Below the pieces are notes generated by a model that worked only from the letters and a program-made list of their open reading frames with translations, was not told the DNA's origin and did not search any database. Positions 1 to 7,959 of a stretch of DNA of 64,000 bases are shown piece after piece (positions within the stretch are counted from its first letter, which is position 1; every line of letters begins with the position of its first letter). Made by a program: the position numbers and the translations under genes. The stretch is from the NCBI RefSeq assembly GCF_900102625.1, contig NZ_FMZC01000001.1, positions 551,682-615,681 of the forward strand, in the 5' to 3' direction. Source of the DNA: Paracidovorax valerianellae (GTDB taxonomy: Bacteria; Pseudomonadota; Gammaproteobacteria; Burkholderiales; Burkholderiaceae_C).

Positions 1-2
1 TG

Positions 3-443
3 GTGGCCGGCGCCGTGCTGGCGGCCACGGTGGTGTGGGCACTGGGCGGCAGCCGCAATGCGGTGCAGGATTCGGCACTGATCGGCGGGGCGCTCGGCGC
101 CACGCAGGGCGTGCAGGCGCTCGACCGCCGCCAGCGCATCGTGGCCAACTGCATGGCCGGCCGGGGCCATGCGGGCGGCACCTACGCCGCCCTGCCGCCG
201 CTGCCCGAGCCCAACCAGCCGGCGGCCATGGCGCATGCCGACTACACGCACCTACCGGCGCGCGCCATCGGCACGGACACGTTCAATGCCGAGCGCCTGG
301 CGCGCGACCAGTCCTGCACCGCCACGCCCATGGCCTGGCTGGCGGCGAAGGGCCCGGGCTTTGAAACCTACACCGTGCCTTGCAGCAACGGCGACGCCTT
401 GGCGATCCGCTGCGAATTCGGCCAGTGCCGCGTGCTGCGCTGA
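3..443 (+). CDS. Hypothetical glycine-zipper-like protein, 5' end outside the window
   Basis: The frame is open from the left edge, so the true start probably lies outside the window; GTG at 3 is only the first visible start codon. The visible 146 residues begin with a hydrophobic stretch and then a glycine-rich segment (GGSRNAVQ...IGGALGATQG, about residues 15-35) that resembles glycine-zipper membrane-inserting motifs of small envelope proteins. The rest is Ala/Pro-rich and has four cysteines, three of them close together near the C-terminus (PCSNGD, RCEFGQCR). Envelope location is inferred from these features; I do not recognise a family. Confidence 0.55.
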   Translation: MAGAVLAATVVWALGGSRNAVQDSALIGGALGATQGVQALDRRQRIVANCMAGRGHAGGTYAALPPLPEPNQPAAMAHADYTHLPARAIGTDTFNAERLARDQSCTATPMAWLAAKGPGFETYTVPCSNGDALAIRCEFGQCRVLR

Positions 444-468
444 CCCACCGCCGAAACCGCCGCGTGCG

Positions 469-840
469 CTATTCGGTGTGCGGTCCCGCAGCCGCTGCCT
501 GCGGCGCACGGCCAGCCAGCGGGTGCGCGATGCCGCCATCGCCGTAGGAGCGGATCACCTGCGCGATGGTGACGTGGTAGCCGGCCAGCCACCGGGCCTG
601 CTGCTGTTTTGCCGTGGCATGCGCGGGATGGTCCATGAGCTGGCGCAGCGCCTCCATCGATTCCCAGTAGTACACGTTCGACACCTGGCCCGTGGCCGGG
701 TTTTCCCAAGCCTCTTCGCCCAGGTAGCCGGGGATGGACTTCGCGATCTGCGCGATGGTCTGGTCCAGCGCGTGGAACGCGTCGTCGTACTGCCGTTTTT
801 GGAAAGTGAAGGTCGATGTGTACATGGTCCGCGCGATCAT
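469..840 (-). CDS. Antibiotic biosynthesis monooxygenase (ABM) domain protein
   Basis: This is a 123-residue single-domain protein of the dimeric alpha/beta-barrel ABM type, a fold found in small cofactor-free monooxygenases and heme-degrading proteins. The signature is the central IPGYLGEEAWENPATG stretch followed by VYYWESMEALRQLMDHPAH, the typical strand, 'W.s.ea...w..h..H' helix and loop. The ATG at 840 overlaps the TGA of the upstream PaiB-like gene (ATGA), so the two are translationally coupled; a second in-frame ATG at 825 (MYTSTF) is also possible. The substrate cannot be told from sequence. Confidence 0.8.
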   Translation of the reverse strand: MIARTMYTSTFTFQKRQYDDAFHALDQTIAQIAKSIPGYLGEEAWENPATGQVSNVYYWESMEALRQLMDHPAHATAKQQQARWLAGYHVTIAQVIRSYGDGGIAHPLAGRAPQAAAAGPHTE

Positions 841-1460
841 GCATCGGGGCGCATGCGTGCCGCCAGGTCGCCGTGGCCGCGCGCCTGCAGCGTGTCGGCG
901 GCGCCCGCCAGGTCGCGCGGTTCGCGGTTCTGGCTGAGCTTGGATTTGCCGACCAGCGAAGTGATGGCGATCTCGATGCCCACGATGTTCTGCAGCATTG
1001 CGTTGATGAAATCGGGCGCCGAATCGCCCATCTTCCAAGGCCGGGGTTCCGCGGCCTCGTGCTGGCGCGTCAGCCGGGCGACCAGGCGGCGCACGAAGCG
1101 CTCGTCGTCATGCACCGTCAGCACGCCGTGCGCGTGCACGACCTCGTAGTTCCAGGTGGGCACCATGCGGTGCGACTCGTGCTTGCTGGGGTACCAGTTG
1201 GGCGAGATGTAGGCCTGCGGGCCCTGGAACACCACCATGACCGGCGTGCCCGTGGGGCAGCGCTGCCACAGCGGGTTGGCGCGGGCCACATGGGCGGACA
1301 ACTGGCCGTGCTCGCCCACCGCGGGGTCGAACTCGAACGGCAGGTGGTCGGCGTCCAGCCCGTCCGGGCCGTGCGTGACCAAGGTGCCCAGCGGGTACTC
1401 GCGCAGCAGGCGGTGCAGGGGCTCGGGCCGGGTCTCGGCGAAATGCGGGGGGATGTACAT
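837..1460 (-). CDS. PaiB-like FMN-binding negative transcriptional regulator
   Basis: The 207-residue product matches the PaiB/FMN-binding split-barrel family, related to pyridoxamine-phosphate oxidases. It starts MYIPPHFAETRPE and carries PLGTLVTHGPDGLDADHLPF, VFQGPQAYISPNWYPSK and VPTWNYEVVHAHG, all hallmarks of the family. I chose ATG 1460 because conserved family sequence begins exactly there; an upstream in-frame extension to 1514 has no family similarity. It is divergent from a MocR regulator 84 bp away, an arrangement often seen for flavin/PLP-related split-barrel genes, and is coupled to the ABM gene downstream. Regulation by the MocR protein is inferred. Confidence 0.88.
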   Translation of the reverse strand: MYIPPHFAETRPEPLHRLLREYPLGTLVTHGPDGLDADHLPFEFDPAVGEHGQLSAHVARANPLWQRCPTGTPVMVVFQGPQAYISPNWYPSKHESHRMVPTWNYEVVHAHGVLTVHDDERFVRRLVARLTRQHEAAEPRPWKMGDSAPDFINAMLQNIVGIEIAITSLVGKSKLSQNREPRDLAGAADTLQARGHGDLAARMRPDA

Positions 1461-1544
1461 GGGGCGTCGCTCGTGCAGAAATGATTCACCCGGACTGTCG
1501 CGCAGAACCGGCACAATCCGAAGATCCAGTTTCAGGCAATTTCA

Positions 1545-3053
1545 ATGGGCCAGTTGCACACCTCCGACCCCGCAGGCCTTGGCACCGGCACCGGCCGCCG
1601 CATCTACGACCTGCTGCGCGCGCAGATCGCCGATGGCACGCTGGCTGCGGGCGCGCGGGCGCCGTCCACCCGCGCGCTGGCGGCCGACCTGGGCGTCTCG
1701 CGCACCACCGTCACGGCGGCCTACGAGCAACTGGCGGCCGAAGGCTTCCTCGTCACCGCGGTGGGGCGGGCCGCGCGCGTGGCCATTCCGCCGGCTGCGG
1801 CCGCCCGGCACGTTGCAGCGCCCGGGCGCCGCGGCAAGGCGCCGTTGAGGCTGTCGGCCTTCGGCCAGCGTTTGGCCGGCATGGAGATGCCGGGGCTGCC
1901 GAACGAGGCGCCGGCCCGAATCGACTTTCTGTACGGCGCCGTGGCCTCGCGCGACTTTCCCGCGCTGGCCTGGCGCCGCGCCTACCAGGCCGAGCTGCTG
2001 CGCCATCAGCACAGCCTGCGCTACATCCCGCCCGAAGGCGATGCCGCGCTGCGCCGTTCCATCCAGGGCTACCTGCGGCGCGCGCGCGGGCTGGCCTGCG
2101 ATGCGGAGCAGATCGTGGTGGTGCACGGTTCGCAGCAGGGCATCGACCTGTGCGCGCGGCTGCTGCTGGATGCGGGTGATGCGTTCGTCTTCGAGGAACC
2201 CGGCTACCTGATGGCGCGCCGGTGCTTCGAAGCCACGGGCGCCGAACTGCGGGCCGTGCCGGTCGATGCGCAGGGCCTTGATACCACCCATCTGCCGCAG
2301 GACGGCCGGGTGCGGCTGGCCTACGTAACGCCATCGCACCAGTTTCCGCTCGGCGGCGTGCTGCCGATCGGGCGGCGCATGGAGTTGCTGCAGTGGGCGC
2401 AGCGCCACCGCGCGTGGATCGTGGAGGACGACTACGACGGCGAATTCCGCTACGGCCAGCGCCCCATCGATGCACTGCAATCCATCGACACCGATGGCCG
2501 CGTGATCTACATGGGCACCTTCTCCAAGGCGCTGTCGCCGCAGTTGCGCCTGGGCTACCTCGTGCTGCCGGCCGAGCTGGTGGCGGTGTTCCGCCAGGCC
2601 AAGCGCATGGCCGACCGGCACGCCCCGGTGCTGGAGCAGCGCACGCTGGCCGCGCTGATCGACAGCGGCGCCTACGAACGCCACGTGCGGCGCACCCGGC
2701 GCGAGCATGAGCGCCGCCGCACCGCGCTGCTCGACGCCATCGCGCGCCATCTGCCGGCCGATGCGTGGCTGGCCGGCACGGCGGCAGGACTGCATGCGGT
2801 GCTGTGGCTGCCGTTCCTGCGTCCGCAGGACGAAACCGCGGTGGTGGCCGCCGCACGCGATCAGGGCGTGGGCGTGTACCCGGTGTCGCCGCTGTTCGCC
2901 CCACCGCCGCGAGGCCAGCCGAAGCGGCCGGGCGGGCTGATGCTGGGCTATGCCAGCCTGACGGTGGAGCAGATCGAGCAAGGGGTGAAGATCCTGGCGG
3001 GGGTGCTCGCGCCGTGGGCGGTGCCCCGGCAGCGGGCAGCGCGACGGCGTTGA
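1545..3053 (+). CDS. MocR/PdxR-type transcriptional regulator (GntR HTH fused to aminotransferase fold)
   Basis: The 502-residue length fits the MocR family. Residues about 15-80 form a GntR winged helix (RRIYDLLRAQIADGTL, PSTRALAADLGVSRTTVTAAYEQL). The rest is a fold-type I aminotransferase-like domain with EDDYDGEFRY and the PLP-lysine motif MGTFSKALSPQLRLGY (Lys about 328). Family members sense PLP or amino-acid adducts and regulate a neighbouring operon. Here the divergent target is probably the PaiB-like/ABM pair. The start at 1545 lies close behind the divergent promoter region. Family assignment is firm; the ligand is unknown. Confidence 0.9.
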   Translation: MGQLHTSDPAGLGTGTGRRIYDLLRAQIADGTLAAGARAPSTRALAADLGVSRTTVTAAYEQLAAEGFLVTAVGRAARVAIPPAAAARHVAAPGRRGKAPLRLSAFGQRLAGMEMPGLPNEAPARIDFLYGAVASRDFPALAWRRAYQAELLRHQHSLRYIPPEGDAALRRSIQGYLRRARGLACDAEQIVVVHGSQQGIDLCARLLLDAGDAFVFEEPGYLMARRCFEATGAELRAVPVDAQGLDTTHLPQDGRVRLAYVTPSHQFPLGGVLPIGRRMELLQWAQRHRAWIVEDDYDGEFRYGQRPIDALQSIDTDGRVIYMGTFSKALSPQLRLGYLVLPAELVAVFRQAKRMADRHAPVLEQRTLAALIDSGAYERHVRRTRREHERRRTALLDAIARHLPADAWLAGTAAGLHAVLWLPFLRPQDETAVVAAARDQGVGVYPVSPLFAPPPRGQPKRPGGLMLGYASLTVEQIEQGVKILAGVLAPWAVPRQRAARRR

Positions 3054-3183
3054 ACCGAGCATGTCGGTGGCCGGGCCGCGAAGGCGAGTGACACCGGGCC
3101 GGTTATCCTGCCCGCCGTTACCGGCAGCGCATTTAGTGCCTGCTGCACCCTCCCGCTTTCGCCTCTTCCACCCCTTCCATCGG

Positions 3184-3963
3184 ATGCCCCCCCTGCACCT
3201 TCTCTGGCGCGACGAGCACCTCGTTGCGGTCTACAAACCTGCCGGCTGGCTCGTGCACCGCACGGGGCTGGACGCGGGCGAGACGCGCTTCGTCATGCAG
3301 GTGCTGCGCGACCAGATCGGGCAGCACGTGTACCCGGTGCACCGGCTCGACAAAGGCACCTGCGGCGTGCTGGTGATGGCGCTGCACCCGGCCGCGGCGC
3401 GCGCGCTGTCGCAGGCATTCGAGCACCACACGGTGCGCAAGCGCTACCTGGCGCTGGTGCGCGGCTGGGCGCCCGAAACGGCCGAGGTGGACCACCCCCT
3501 GCGACCGGACGACGCACCGCCCGATGCGCCCGTGCAGAGCGCCCACACCTCGCTGCGCTGCCTGGCCCGGCTGGAGCTGCCCGAGGCGGCCGACCCACGC
3601 TTTCCAGGCACCCGTGCCTCGCTGGTTGAGGCCGTGCCCACGACCGGTCGGCGCCACCAGATCCGCCGCCACCTCAAGCACCTGGCCCACCCGATCCTGG
3701 GCGATGCCACGCACGGCAAAGGCCCGCTCAACCGCTGGTGGGCCGAGCGGCTGGGGCGCCAGCGCCTGTGGCTGCATGCCTGGCACCTGGGCCTGCCGCA
3801 CCCGGTGACCGGCGAGTGGCTGGACCTGGAAAGCGGGCTGCCCGCGTGGACTGGGGCGGCACCGGGCCCCACCGTATCGCCCACGGCTCCGGCGGCCATC
3901 GCCGGCGATGCGCTGGACTGGCAGCAGCGCGTGCTTGCCCTGCCCTGGCAACCGCTGGGATGA
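3184..3963 (+). CDS. truC: TruC-type RluA-family pseudouridine synthase
   Basis: A 259-residue RluA-family enzyme that isomerises uridine to pseudouridine in RNA. It opens with LLWRDEHLVAVYKPAGWLVH and contains the catalytic motif HRLDKGTCGVLV (Asp about residue 57) and RRHQIRRHLKHLAHPILGD. The compact form without an S4 domain and the HRT..D segment fit TruC, which modifies U65 of tRNA. ATG 3184 starts directly at family sequence; the frame is open upstream to 3061 but that part is compositionally unrelated. TruC rather than another RluA subgroup is a family-level inference. Confidence 0.85.
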   Translation: MPPLHLLWRDEHLVAVYKPAGWLVHRTGLDAGETRFVMQVLRDQIGQHVYPVHRLDKGTCGVLVMALHPAAARALSQAFEHHTVRKRYLALVRGWAPETAEVDHPLRPDDAPPDAPVQSAHTSLRCLARLELPEAADPRFPGTRASLVEAVPTTGRRHQIRRHLKHLAHPILGDATHGKGPLNRWWAERLGRQRLWLHAWHLGLPHPVTGEWLDLESGLPAWTGAAPGPTVSPTAPAAIAGDALDWQQRVLALPWQPLG

Positions 3964-4129
3964 TGGCGGCGGAGCCACCACCGCCGGTCGCGTCCTACCT
4001 GCGCTGTCGCCGGAGGCTGCTGGCAAAGCCTGCGCGCCGAGCCGACATTGGCTGGCGGCTGGCCGAAGCGGCCTTCCTCAAGCCGGCCACTGCAGCCGCA
4101 CCGATTCATTTTTCATGGGGTATTTCCGG

Positions 4130-4186
4130 ATGACCAAGACACTGCTTCTGCTGCTTCTCGCCCCGGTGCACGGAGTGCATTCGTGA
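4130..4186 (+). CDS. Possible 18-codon leucine-rich leader peptide upstream of MgtC
   Basis: A very short frame encodes MTKT, six consecutive leucines and APVHGVHS. Its TGA stop (4184-4186) shares the A with the ATG of the MgtC gene (TGATG), an overlap typical of translational coupling. In Salmonella the mgtC leader also contains short regulatory ORFs, although those sense proline and ATP. There is no strong Shine-Dalgarno sequence in front of it, so it may be chance. It would be consistent with attenuation or coupling. Confidence 0.35.
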   Translation: MTKTLLLLLLAPVHGVHS

Positions 4187-4686
4187 TGGGCTGGTGGGAC
4201 CAGATCGCCACCACTGTGGCCATGGAGTTTTCCGACTTGACCGACCTGGGCCAGGCCACGCGCATCGTGGTGCGCCTGGGCATCGCCGGGCTGCTGGGCG
4301 GCATGCTGGGCTGGGAGCGCGAGAACAAGGGCAAGGCGGCTGGCGTGCGCACGCACATGCTGGTGTCGATGGGTGCGGCGATGTTCGTGCTGGTCGCGCA
4401 GCAGGCCGGCATCAGCGCGGGGGACAACAGCCGCGTGCTGCAGGGCATCGTCGCGGGCGTGGGCTTTCTGGGCGCGGGCACCATCCTGAAGGGCGACGGC
4501 GAGAGCCAGGTGAAGGGGCTGACCACGGCGGCCGGCATCTGGCTCACCGCGGCCATCGGCGTGGCGGCGGGGCTGGGCCTGGAGGCAACGGCGGTGCTCA
4601 GCACCTTGCTGGCGCTGGCGATCTTCAACGCCGTTCCGCTGGTGCAGCGCATGACCACGCGGCACGACGATCCGGTTCGAAAATAG
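4186..4686 (+). CDS. MgtC/SapB family membrane protein
   Basis: The 166-residue inner-membrane protein matches MgtC/SapB: GIAGLLGGMLGWERENKGKAAGVRTHMLVSMGAAMFVL, then GIVAGVGFLGAGTILK and GLTTAAGIWLTAAIGVAAGLG. About four or five transmembrane helices are visible. MgtC proteins support growth at low magnesium and, in pathogens, modulate the F-type ATPase. The ATG at 4186 fits the family N-terminus and overlaps the stop of a small leucine-rich ORF; the frame is open further upstream but without membrane character. It lacks the C-terminal soluble domain of Salmonella MgtC and so is the shorter SapB-like form. Confidence 0.88.
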   Translation: MGWWDQIATTVAMEFSDLTDLGQATRIVVRLGIAGLLGGMLGWERENKGKAAGVRTHMLVSMGAAMFVLVAQQAGISAGDNSRVLQGIVAGVGFLGAGTILKGDGESQVKGLTTAAGIWLTAAIGVAAGLGLEATAVLSTLLALAIFNAVPLVQRMTTRHDDPVRK

Positions 4687-4748
4687 CGGGGCTTTGTGGC
4701 GTACCATCGCGCCACGGTCCCACCCGGTGACCTGAAACGGAGGACCCC

Positions 4749-4892
4749 ATGGCCAAAGGCGAACAGCGTAGCAACAAGATGGCGAAGAAACCCAAGAAGG
4801 ACACTTCGCCCCCGAAAGAAGGCGGCGGCTCCGACCGTCCCATGGCACCCATCACCGCCGTGGCACCCCGCGGCAAGTTGAAGAACAAGTAA
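4749..4892 (+). CDS. Small basic hypothetical protein (47 aa)
   Basis: A 47-codon gene begins MAKGEQRSNKMAKKPKKD and ends KLKNK. It has an excellent Shine-Dalgarno sequence (CGGAGGA, 4738-4744) with ideal spacing to the ATG and is followed 41 bp later by a strong rho-independent terminator, so it looks like a real monocistronic gene. The product is lysine-rich and probably disordered, which suggests nucleic-acid or ribosome contact, but I know no function. Confidence 0.75.
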   Translation: MAKGEQRSNKMAKKPKKDTSPPKEGGGSDRPMAPITAVAPRGKLKNK

Positions 4893-4933
4893 ATTGAACA
4901 AGCAGGGCCGGCTCGTCCGCCCCGCCCACCAAT

Positions 4934-4973
4934 GGCGGCCTGCGCTGGCTTACAGCGCAGGCCGCCGTTTTTT
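4934..4973 (+). terminator. Rho-independent terminator of the 47-aa gene, overlapping the soxR 3' end
   Basis: A perfect 14-bp GC-rich stem (4934-4947 with 4953-4966) with a 5-nt loop is followed by G and six T residues on the + strand. The loop contains the TAA stop of the convergent soxR gene, and the 3' arm encodes the last SoxR residues. On the minus strand no T-tract follows the stem, so it serves mainly the + strand gene. Confidence 0.9.
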
Positions 4974-5507
4974 CTTGGGCGCCGGCCAGATCCACTGGGG
5001 CATCACCGGCACGGCAGGTTCAACAGCATCGACCGGCGCGGCGGCGGCTTCGAAGTGCGGCCCCGGCCCGGCCTGGGCCAACTGGTCCTGGGCATTGCGC
5101 AACGGGCAATCCTTGAGCGACAAGCAACCGCAGCCGATGCAGCCGTCGAGCTGGTCCCTGAGCTGCGTCAGCATGCGGATGCGGTCCTCCAGGCCGCTCT
5201 TCCAGGCCGCCGACATGCGCCGCCAGTCCGCCGCCGTGGGCGTTCGGCCTTGCGGCAATGCCTGCAGCGCCTCGGCAATGTCCGACAGCGGCACGCCCAT
5301 GCGCTGGGCCACCTTGATGACCGCCACGCGCCGCAGCACCGAGCGCGGATAGCGCCGCTGGTTGCCTGCGCTGCGCACGCTGCCGATCAGCCCCTTGGCC
5401 TCGTAGAAATGCAGCGCCGACACGGCCAGGCCGCTGCGTGCGGCCACTTCCCCCACGGTCAATTCGGGGGTGGCATGGGCGGGTTTCGAGGGGTCGTCTG
5501 CAGGCAT
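4950..5507 (-). CDS. soxR: SoxR redox-sensing MerR-family regulator
   Basis: The 185-residue protein has the MerR winged helix ([51 protein letters not shown]), a dimerisation helix and the [2Fe-2S] cluster motif [12 protein letters not shown] (C123, C126, C128, C134), which is diagnostic for SoxR. The oxidised cluster activates transcription under redox-cycling stress. I place the start at ATG 5507; a TTG-initiated extension to 5540 would run into the operator. Outside enterics SoxR usually controls exporters and oxidoreductases directly. Here its box faces a RidA-like gene and an MFS transporter. The C-terminus is long and ends in a basic KKKRRPAL tail. Confidence 0.95.
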   Translation of the reverse strand: MPADDPSKPAHATPELTVGEVAARSGLAVSALHFYEAKGLIGSVRSAGNQRRYPRSVLRRVAVIKVAQRMGVPLSDIAEALQALPQGRTPTAADWRRMSAAWKSGLEDRIRMLTQLRDQLDGCIGCGCLSLKDCPLRNAQDQLAQAGPGPHFEAAAAPVDAVEPAVPVMPQWIWPAPKKKRRPAL

Positions 5508-5530
5508 GAAAACCAACGGTAAGGAATGGG

Positions 5531-5561
5531 TTGACCTCAAGTTTAATTGAGGTTTGATACT
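5531..5561 (+). promoter_or_regulatory. SoxR-box promoter with 19-bp spacer
   Basis: CCTCAA-N6-TTGAGG (5535-5552) is a perfect palindrome equal to the SoxR-box half-sites. It lies between a -35 TTGACC (5531-5536) and a -10 GATACT (5556-5561) separated by 19 bp, the overlong spacing that MerR/SoxR activators compensate by DNA distortion. It points at the RidA-like gene at 5595; the soxR start lies just on the other side, so SoxR may also autoregulate. Confidence 0.93.
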
Positions 5562-5594
5562 GCAGGCCTCTTCACTCCACAGGCCGGTTACCCC

Positions 5595-6110
5595 ATGTCC
5601 AGCACGAACTCCGCAGCCGCTTCCACCGCCCCTTCAAGCCGTTCCGCAGGCCCCGCCGCGGCGGCCTACATCGCCCCGCTGGGCACCCGTGGCGCCCCCG
5701 CCATGGCGCTGTCGCTCCTGAACCCGCCGGGCCTGTACGACCCGCAGCCCAACGGCTATTCGCACCTGGCCGTGGTGCAGGGCGCGGCGCGCACGGTGCA
5801 TGTGGCGGGCCAGGGCGGGGAAGATGCCCAGGGCCGGCTGGCGGAAGGCTTCGGGGCCCAGGTGGACCAGGCGCTGGCCAACCTGCGCACCGCGCTCGGC
5901 GCGGCCGGGGCCGAACTGAAGGACGTGGCCAAGCTCACCGTGCTGGTCGTGGACCACAGCGAAGAGCGCCTGCGCTCGTTCGGCCAGGCGCTGATGGCCG
6001 CTTGGGCCGGCGCGCCGACACCCGCCTGCACGCTGATCCCCGTGCCGCGCCTGGCGCTGGACGGCATGCTGTTCGAGATCGACGCGCTTGCCTACGTGCC
6101 GGCCCGCTGA
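5595..6110 (+). CDS. RidA/YjgF-family protein under SoxR control
   Basis: The 171-residue protein contains a RidA domain (residues about 38-171: [10 protein letters not shown]...[74 protein letters not shown]). RidA proteins deaminate reactive enamine/imine intermediates, but many paralogues have other roles. An Ala/Ser-rich 35-residue N-terminal tail precedes the domain; an internal ATG at 5703 would give the usual RidA length. It is the first gene behind the SoxR promoter, so it is presumably induced by redox-active compounds together with the MFS gene 101 bp downstream. Confidence 0.85.
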   Translation: MSSTNSAAASTAPSSRSAGPAAAAYIAPLGTRGAPAMALSLLNPPGLYDPQPNGYSHLAVVQGAARTVHVAGQGGEDAQGRLAEGFGAQVDQALANLRTALGAAGAELKDVAKLTVLVVDHSEERLRSFGQALMAAWAGAPTPACTLIPVPRLALDGMLFEIDALAYVPAR

Positions 6111-6211
6111 CGCGCTGGCATCCTTCCGCCCTTGCCGTACGGCCTCGGGCCCTTCCATCGTCCGCCCCCCGCCCGCCAACCTCCACTGCTTCGCCTTCAC
6201 GCTCCGTTCGC

Positions 6212-7444
6212 ATGCCTTCCAACGCCCTCCCCGCCTCCTCTTCCAGCCCCTCTGCCGCCGCTGGGCTGTCCACCCCAGTCCTGCTGCTGATGGCCGTGGC
6301 CTGCGGCCTGTGCGCGGGGGCCAACTATTTCAACCAGCCGCTGCTGCATTCCATCGCCGTGCACCTGAACGTGTCCGAGGGCATGGCAGCGCTCACCGTC
6401 ACCATCGCGCAAGTGGCCTATGCCTTCGGACTGCTGCTGCTCGTCCCGCTGGGTGACAAGCTGGAGCGGCGGCGCCTGATCGCCACGCTGATGGTGCTGG
6501 CGGCGGTCGGGCTCTTCCTGAGCGGCTTTGCCGACAGCTTCGCGCTGCTGGCGCTGGGCACGCTGATGACGGGGCTGTTTTCGGTGGCCGCGCAGGTGCT
6601 GGTGCCCATGGCGGCGGCGCTGGCCGCGCCCGGGCGCAGCGGGCAGGCCGTGGGGCTGGTGATGAGCGGCCTGCTGACCGGCATTCTGGCCGCGCGCAGC
6701 GTGGCAGGCCTGCTGTCGGGCCTGGGCGGATGGAACCTGGTGTACCGGGTGGGCGGCGTGGCCGTGCTGCTGGTGGCCGTGGCGCTGTGGTTCGCACTGC
6801 CCACGCTGCGCAGCCCCAATCCGCCGAGCTACGGGCAGGTGCTGCGGTCGCTGGGCACGCTGGCGCTGCGCCACCCGCGCCTGCGCAGCCGCGCGCTGCT
6901 GGGCGGACTGTCGTTCGCCTCGGTGAGCGTGCTGTTCTCCACCATGGCGCTGATGCTGGCCGGCCCCGCCCACCGCATGAGCGACGCGCACATCGGCCTC
7001 GTCGGGCTGGCCGGCGTGGCGGGTGCGCTGATGGCCAACGTGGCCGGCCGCCTGGCCGACCAGGGCCGCGAACAGATCACCACCCGCGTCTCGGTGCTGT
7101 TGATGCTGGGCAGCTGGGCGGCGCTGTGGCTGGGCGGCACGTCCATCGTGTGGTTCCTGATCGGCATGCTGGTGATCGACCTGGCGCTGCAGGGCGTGCA
7201 CATCAGCAACCAGAACGTGATCTACCAGTTGGCACCCGAGGCACGTTCGCGCCTCAACGCGGTGTACATGACCACCTACTTCACCGGCGCCGCGCTGGGC
7301 TCGGCCCTCGGCTCGGCCGCATGGCAACGCGGCGGCTGGAGTGCGGCGTGCCTCACCGGCGTGGGCGTGGCGGTGCTCAATGCCCTGGCGATGGTGCACG
7401 ACGCGCGGCTGGCAAAACGTGCGCCGGGCCTGAGCGGCCGCTAG
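6212..7444 (+). CDS. MFS transporter, probable drug/redox-compound exporter of the SoxR regulon
   Basis: A 410-residue major facilitator protein with 12 predicted helices. The N-terminal GANYFNQPLLHSIAVHLNV and the cytoplasmic loop motif VPLGDKLERRRLI (motif A, G-D-x-x-x-R-R) fit the drug:H+ antiporter group. The second half has the matching loop NVAGRLADQGRE. ATG 6212 follows an Ala/Ser-rich spacer and starts a short cytoplasmic tail. Lying behind the SoxR box and RidA gene, it is probably an efflux pump for redox-cycling metabolites; the substrate is not known. Confidence 0.85.
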   Translation: MPSNALPASSSSPSAAAGLSTPVLLLMAVACGLCAGANYFNQPLLHSIAVHLNVSEGMAALTVTIAQVAYAFGLLLLVPLGDKLERRRLIATLMVLAAVGLFLSGFADSFALLALGTLMTGLFSVAAQVLVPMAAALAAPGRSGQAVGLVMSGLLTGILAARSVAGLLSGLGGWNLVYRVGGVAVLLVAVALWFALPTLRSPNPPSYGQVLRSLGTLALRHPRLRSRALLGGLSFASVSVLFSTMALMLAGPAHRMSDAHIGLVGLAGVAGALMANVAGRLADQGREQITTRVSVLLMLGSWAALWLGGTSIVWFLIGMLVIDLALQGVHISNQNVIYQLAPEARSRLNAVYMTTYFTGAALGSALGSAAWQRGGWSAACLTGVGVAVLNALAMVHDARLAKRAPGLSGR

Positions 7445-7618
7445 CCGCGCCCTTTACGCCCGGTTGCAAAGCAGTCGGTTGCCTTGCAGTGGGGCCCTTC
7501 GTGCAGCGCAGCAAAAAGGGAACGGGTCCGACACGGCGCGGGCAGCCCCTGCCATGTAATGGGCTGAGCCGCCCGGCACCGGGCGGCCTATAGCAAACCA
7601 CCCGAGGAGGACCATCCC

Positions 7619-7873
7619 ATGAAGCAACACGCCACCATCCGCGGAGAAGTCACTTACCGCGAAGGCGACGGCATGCCGATCGCCATTCCCGAGGGCCCGG
7701 TCGAACTGGTCCACGCGCCCGACAGCGTGACGCTGAGCTGGACAGCGGACAACGACGCGGCAGGCCTGGCCGCCATGCCCCGCGACCAATACGAGCTGTA
7801 TGTGAACGACGGCAAGATCCTGCCGCAAGGCGGCCACGCCGAAGAGGGCCACGTCGCCCCGGCCAGCGCATAA
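7619..7873 (+). CDS. Hypothetical 84-aa protein
   Basis: A well-initiated small gene (GAGGAGGA ribosome site just before the ATG) encodes an acidic soluble protein, MKQHATIRGEVTYREGDG..., with no signal peptide, cysteine or membrane segment. The TYREGDGMPIAIPEGPVEL and QYELYVNDGKIL strands suggest a small beta-rich domain. I do not recognise a named family. The 5' gap (7445-7618) holds a 9-bp GC hairpin at 7568-7587 without a T-tract. A GC hairpin at 7889-7910 separates it from the convergent deacylase gene. Confidence 0.7.
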   Translation: MKQHATIRGEVTYREGDGMPIAIPEGPVELVHAPDSVTLSWTADNDAAGLAAMPRDQYELYVNDGKILPQGGHAEEGHVAPASA

Positions 7874-7888
7874 CCCTGCAAAACGCGC

Positions 7889-7910
7889 CCGCCCGGCGGT
7901 TGCCGGGCGG
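7889..7910 (+). terminator. GC hairpin between convergent genes, weak terminator candidate
   Basis: CCGCCCGGC (7889-7897) pairs perfectly with GCCGGGCGG (7902-7910) around a GGTT loop. There is no T-tract on either strand, so intrinsic termination is uncertain; the position between two convergent stop codons is suggestive. Confidence 0.4.
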
Positions 7911-7959
7911 CGCAGCAACCGCCTGGATCAGTTCAACAACGGATCAATCCCGCACCGGC

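Noticed and set aside
5508..5540. TTG-initiated N-terminal extension of SoxR
   Set aside because: It would place the coding start inside the SoxR box and adds residues without family similarity; ATG 5507 is preferred.
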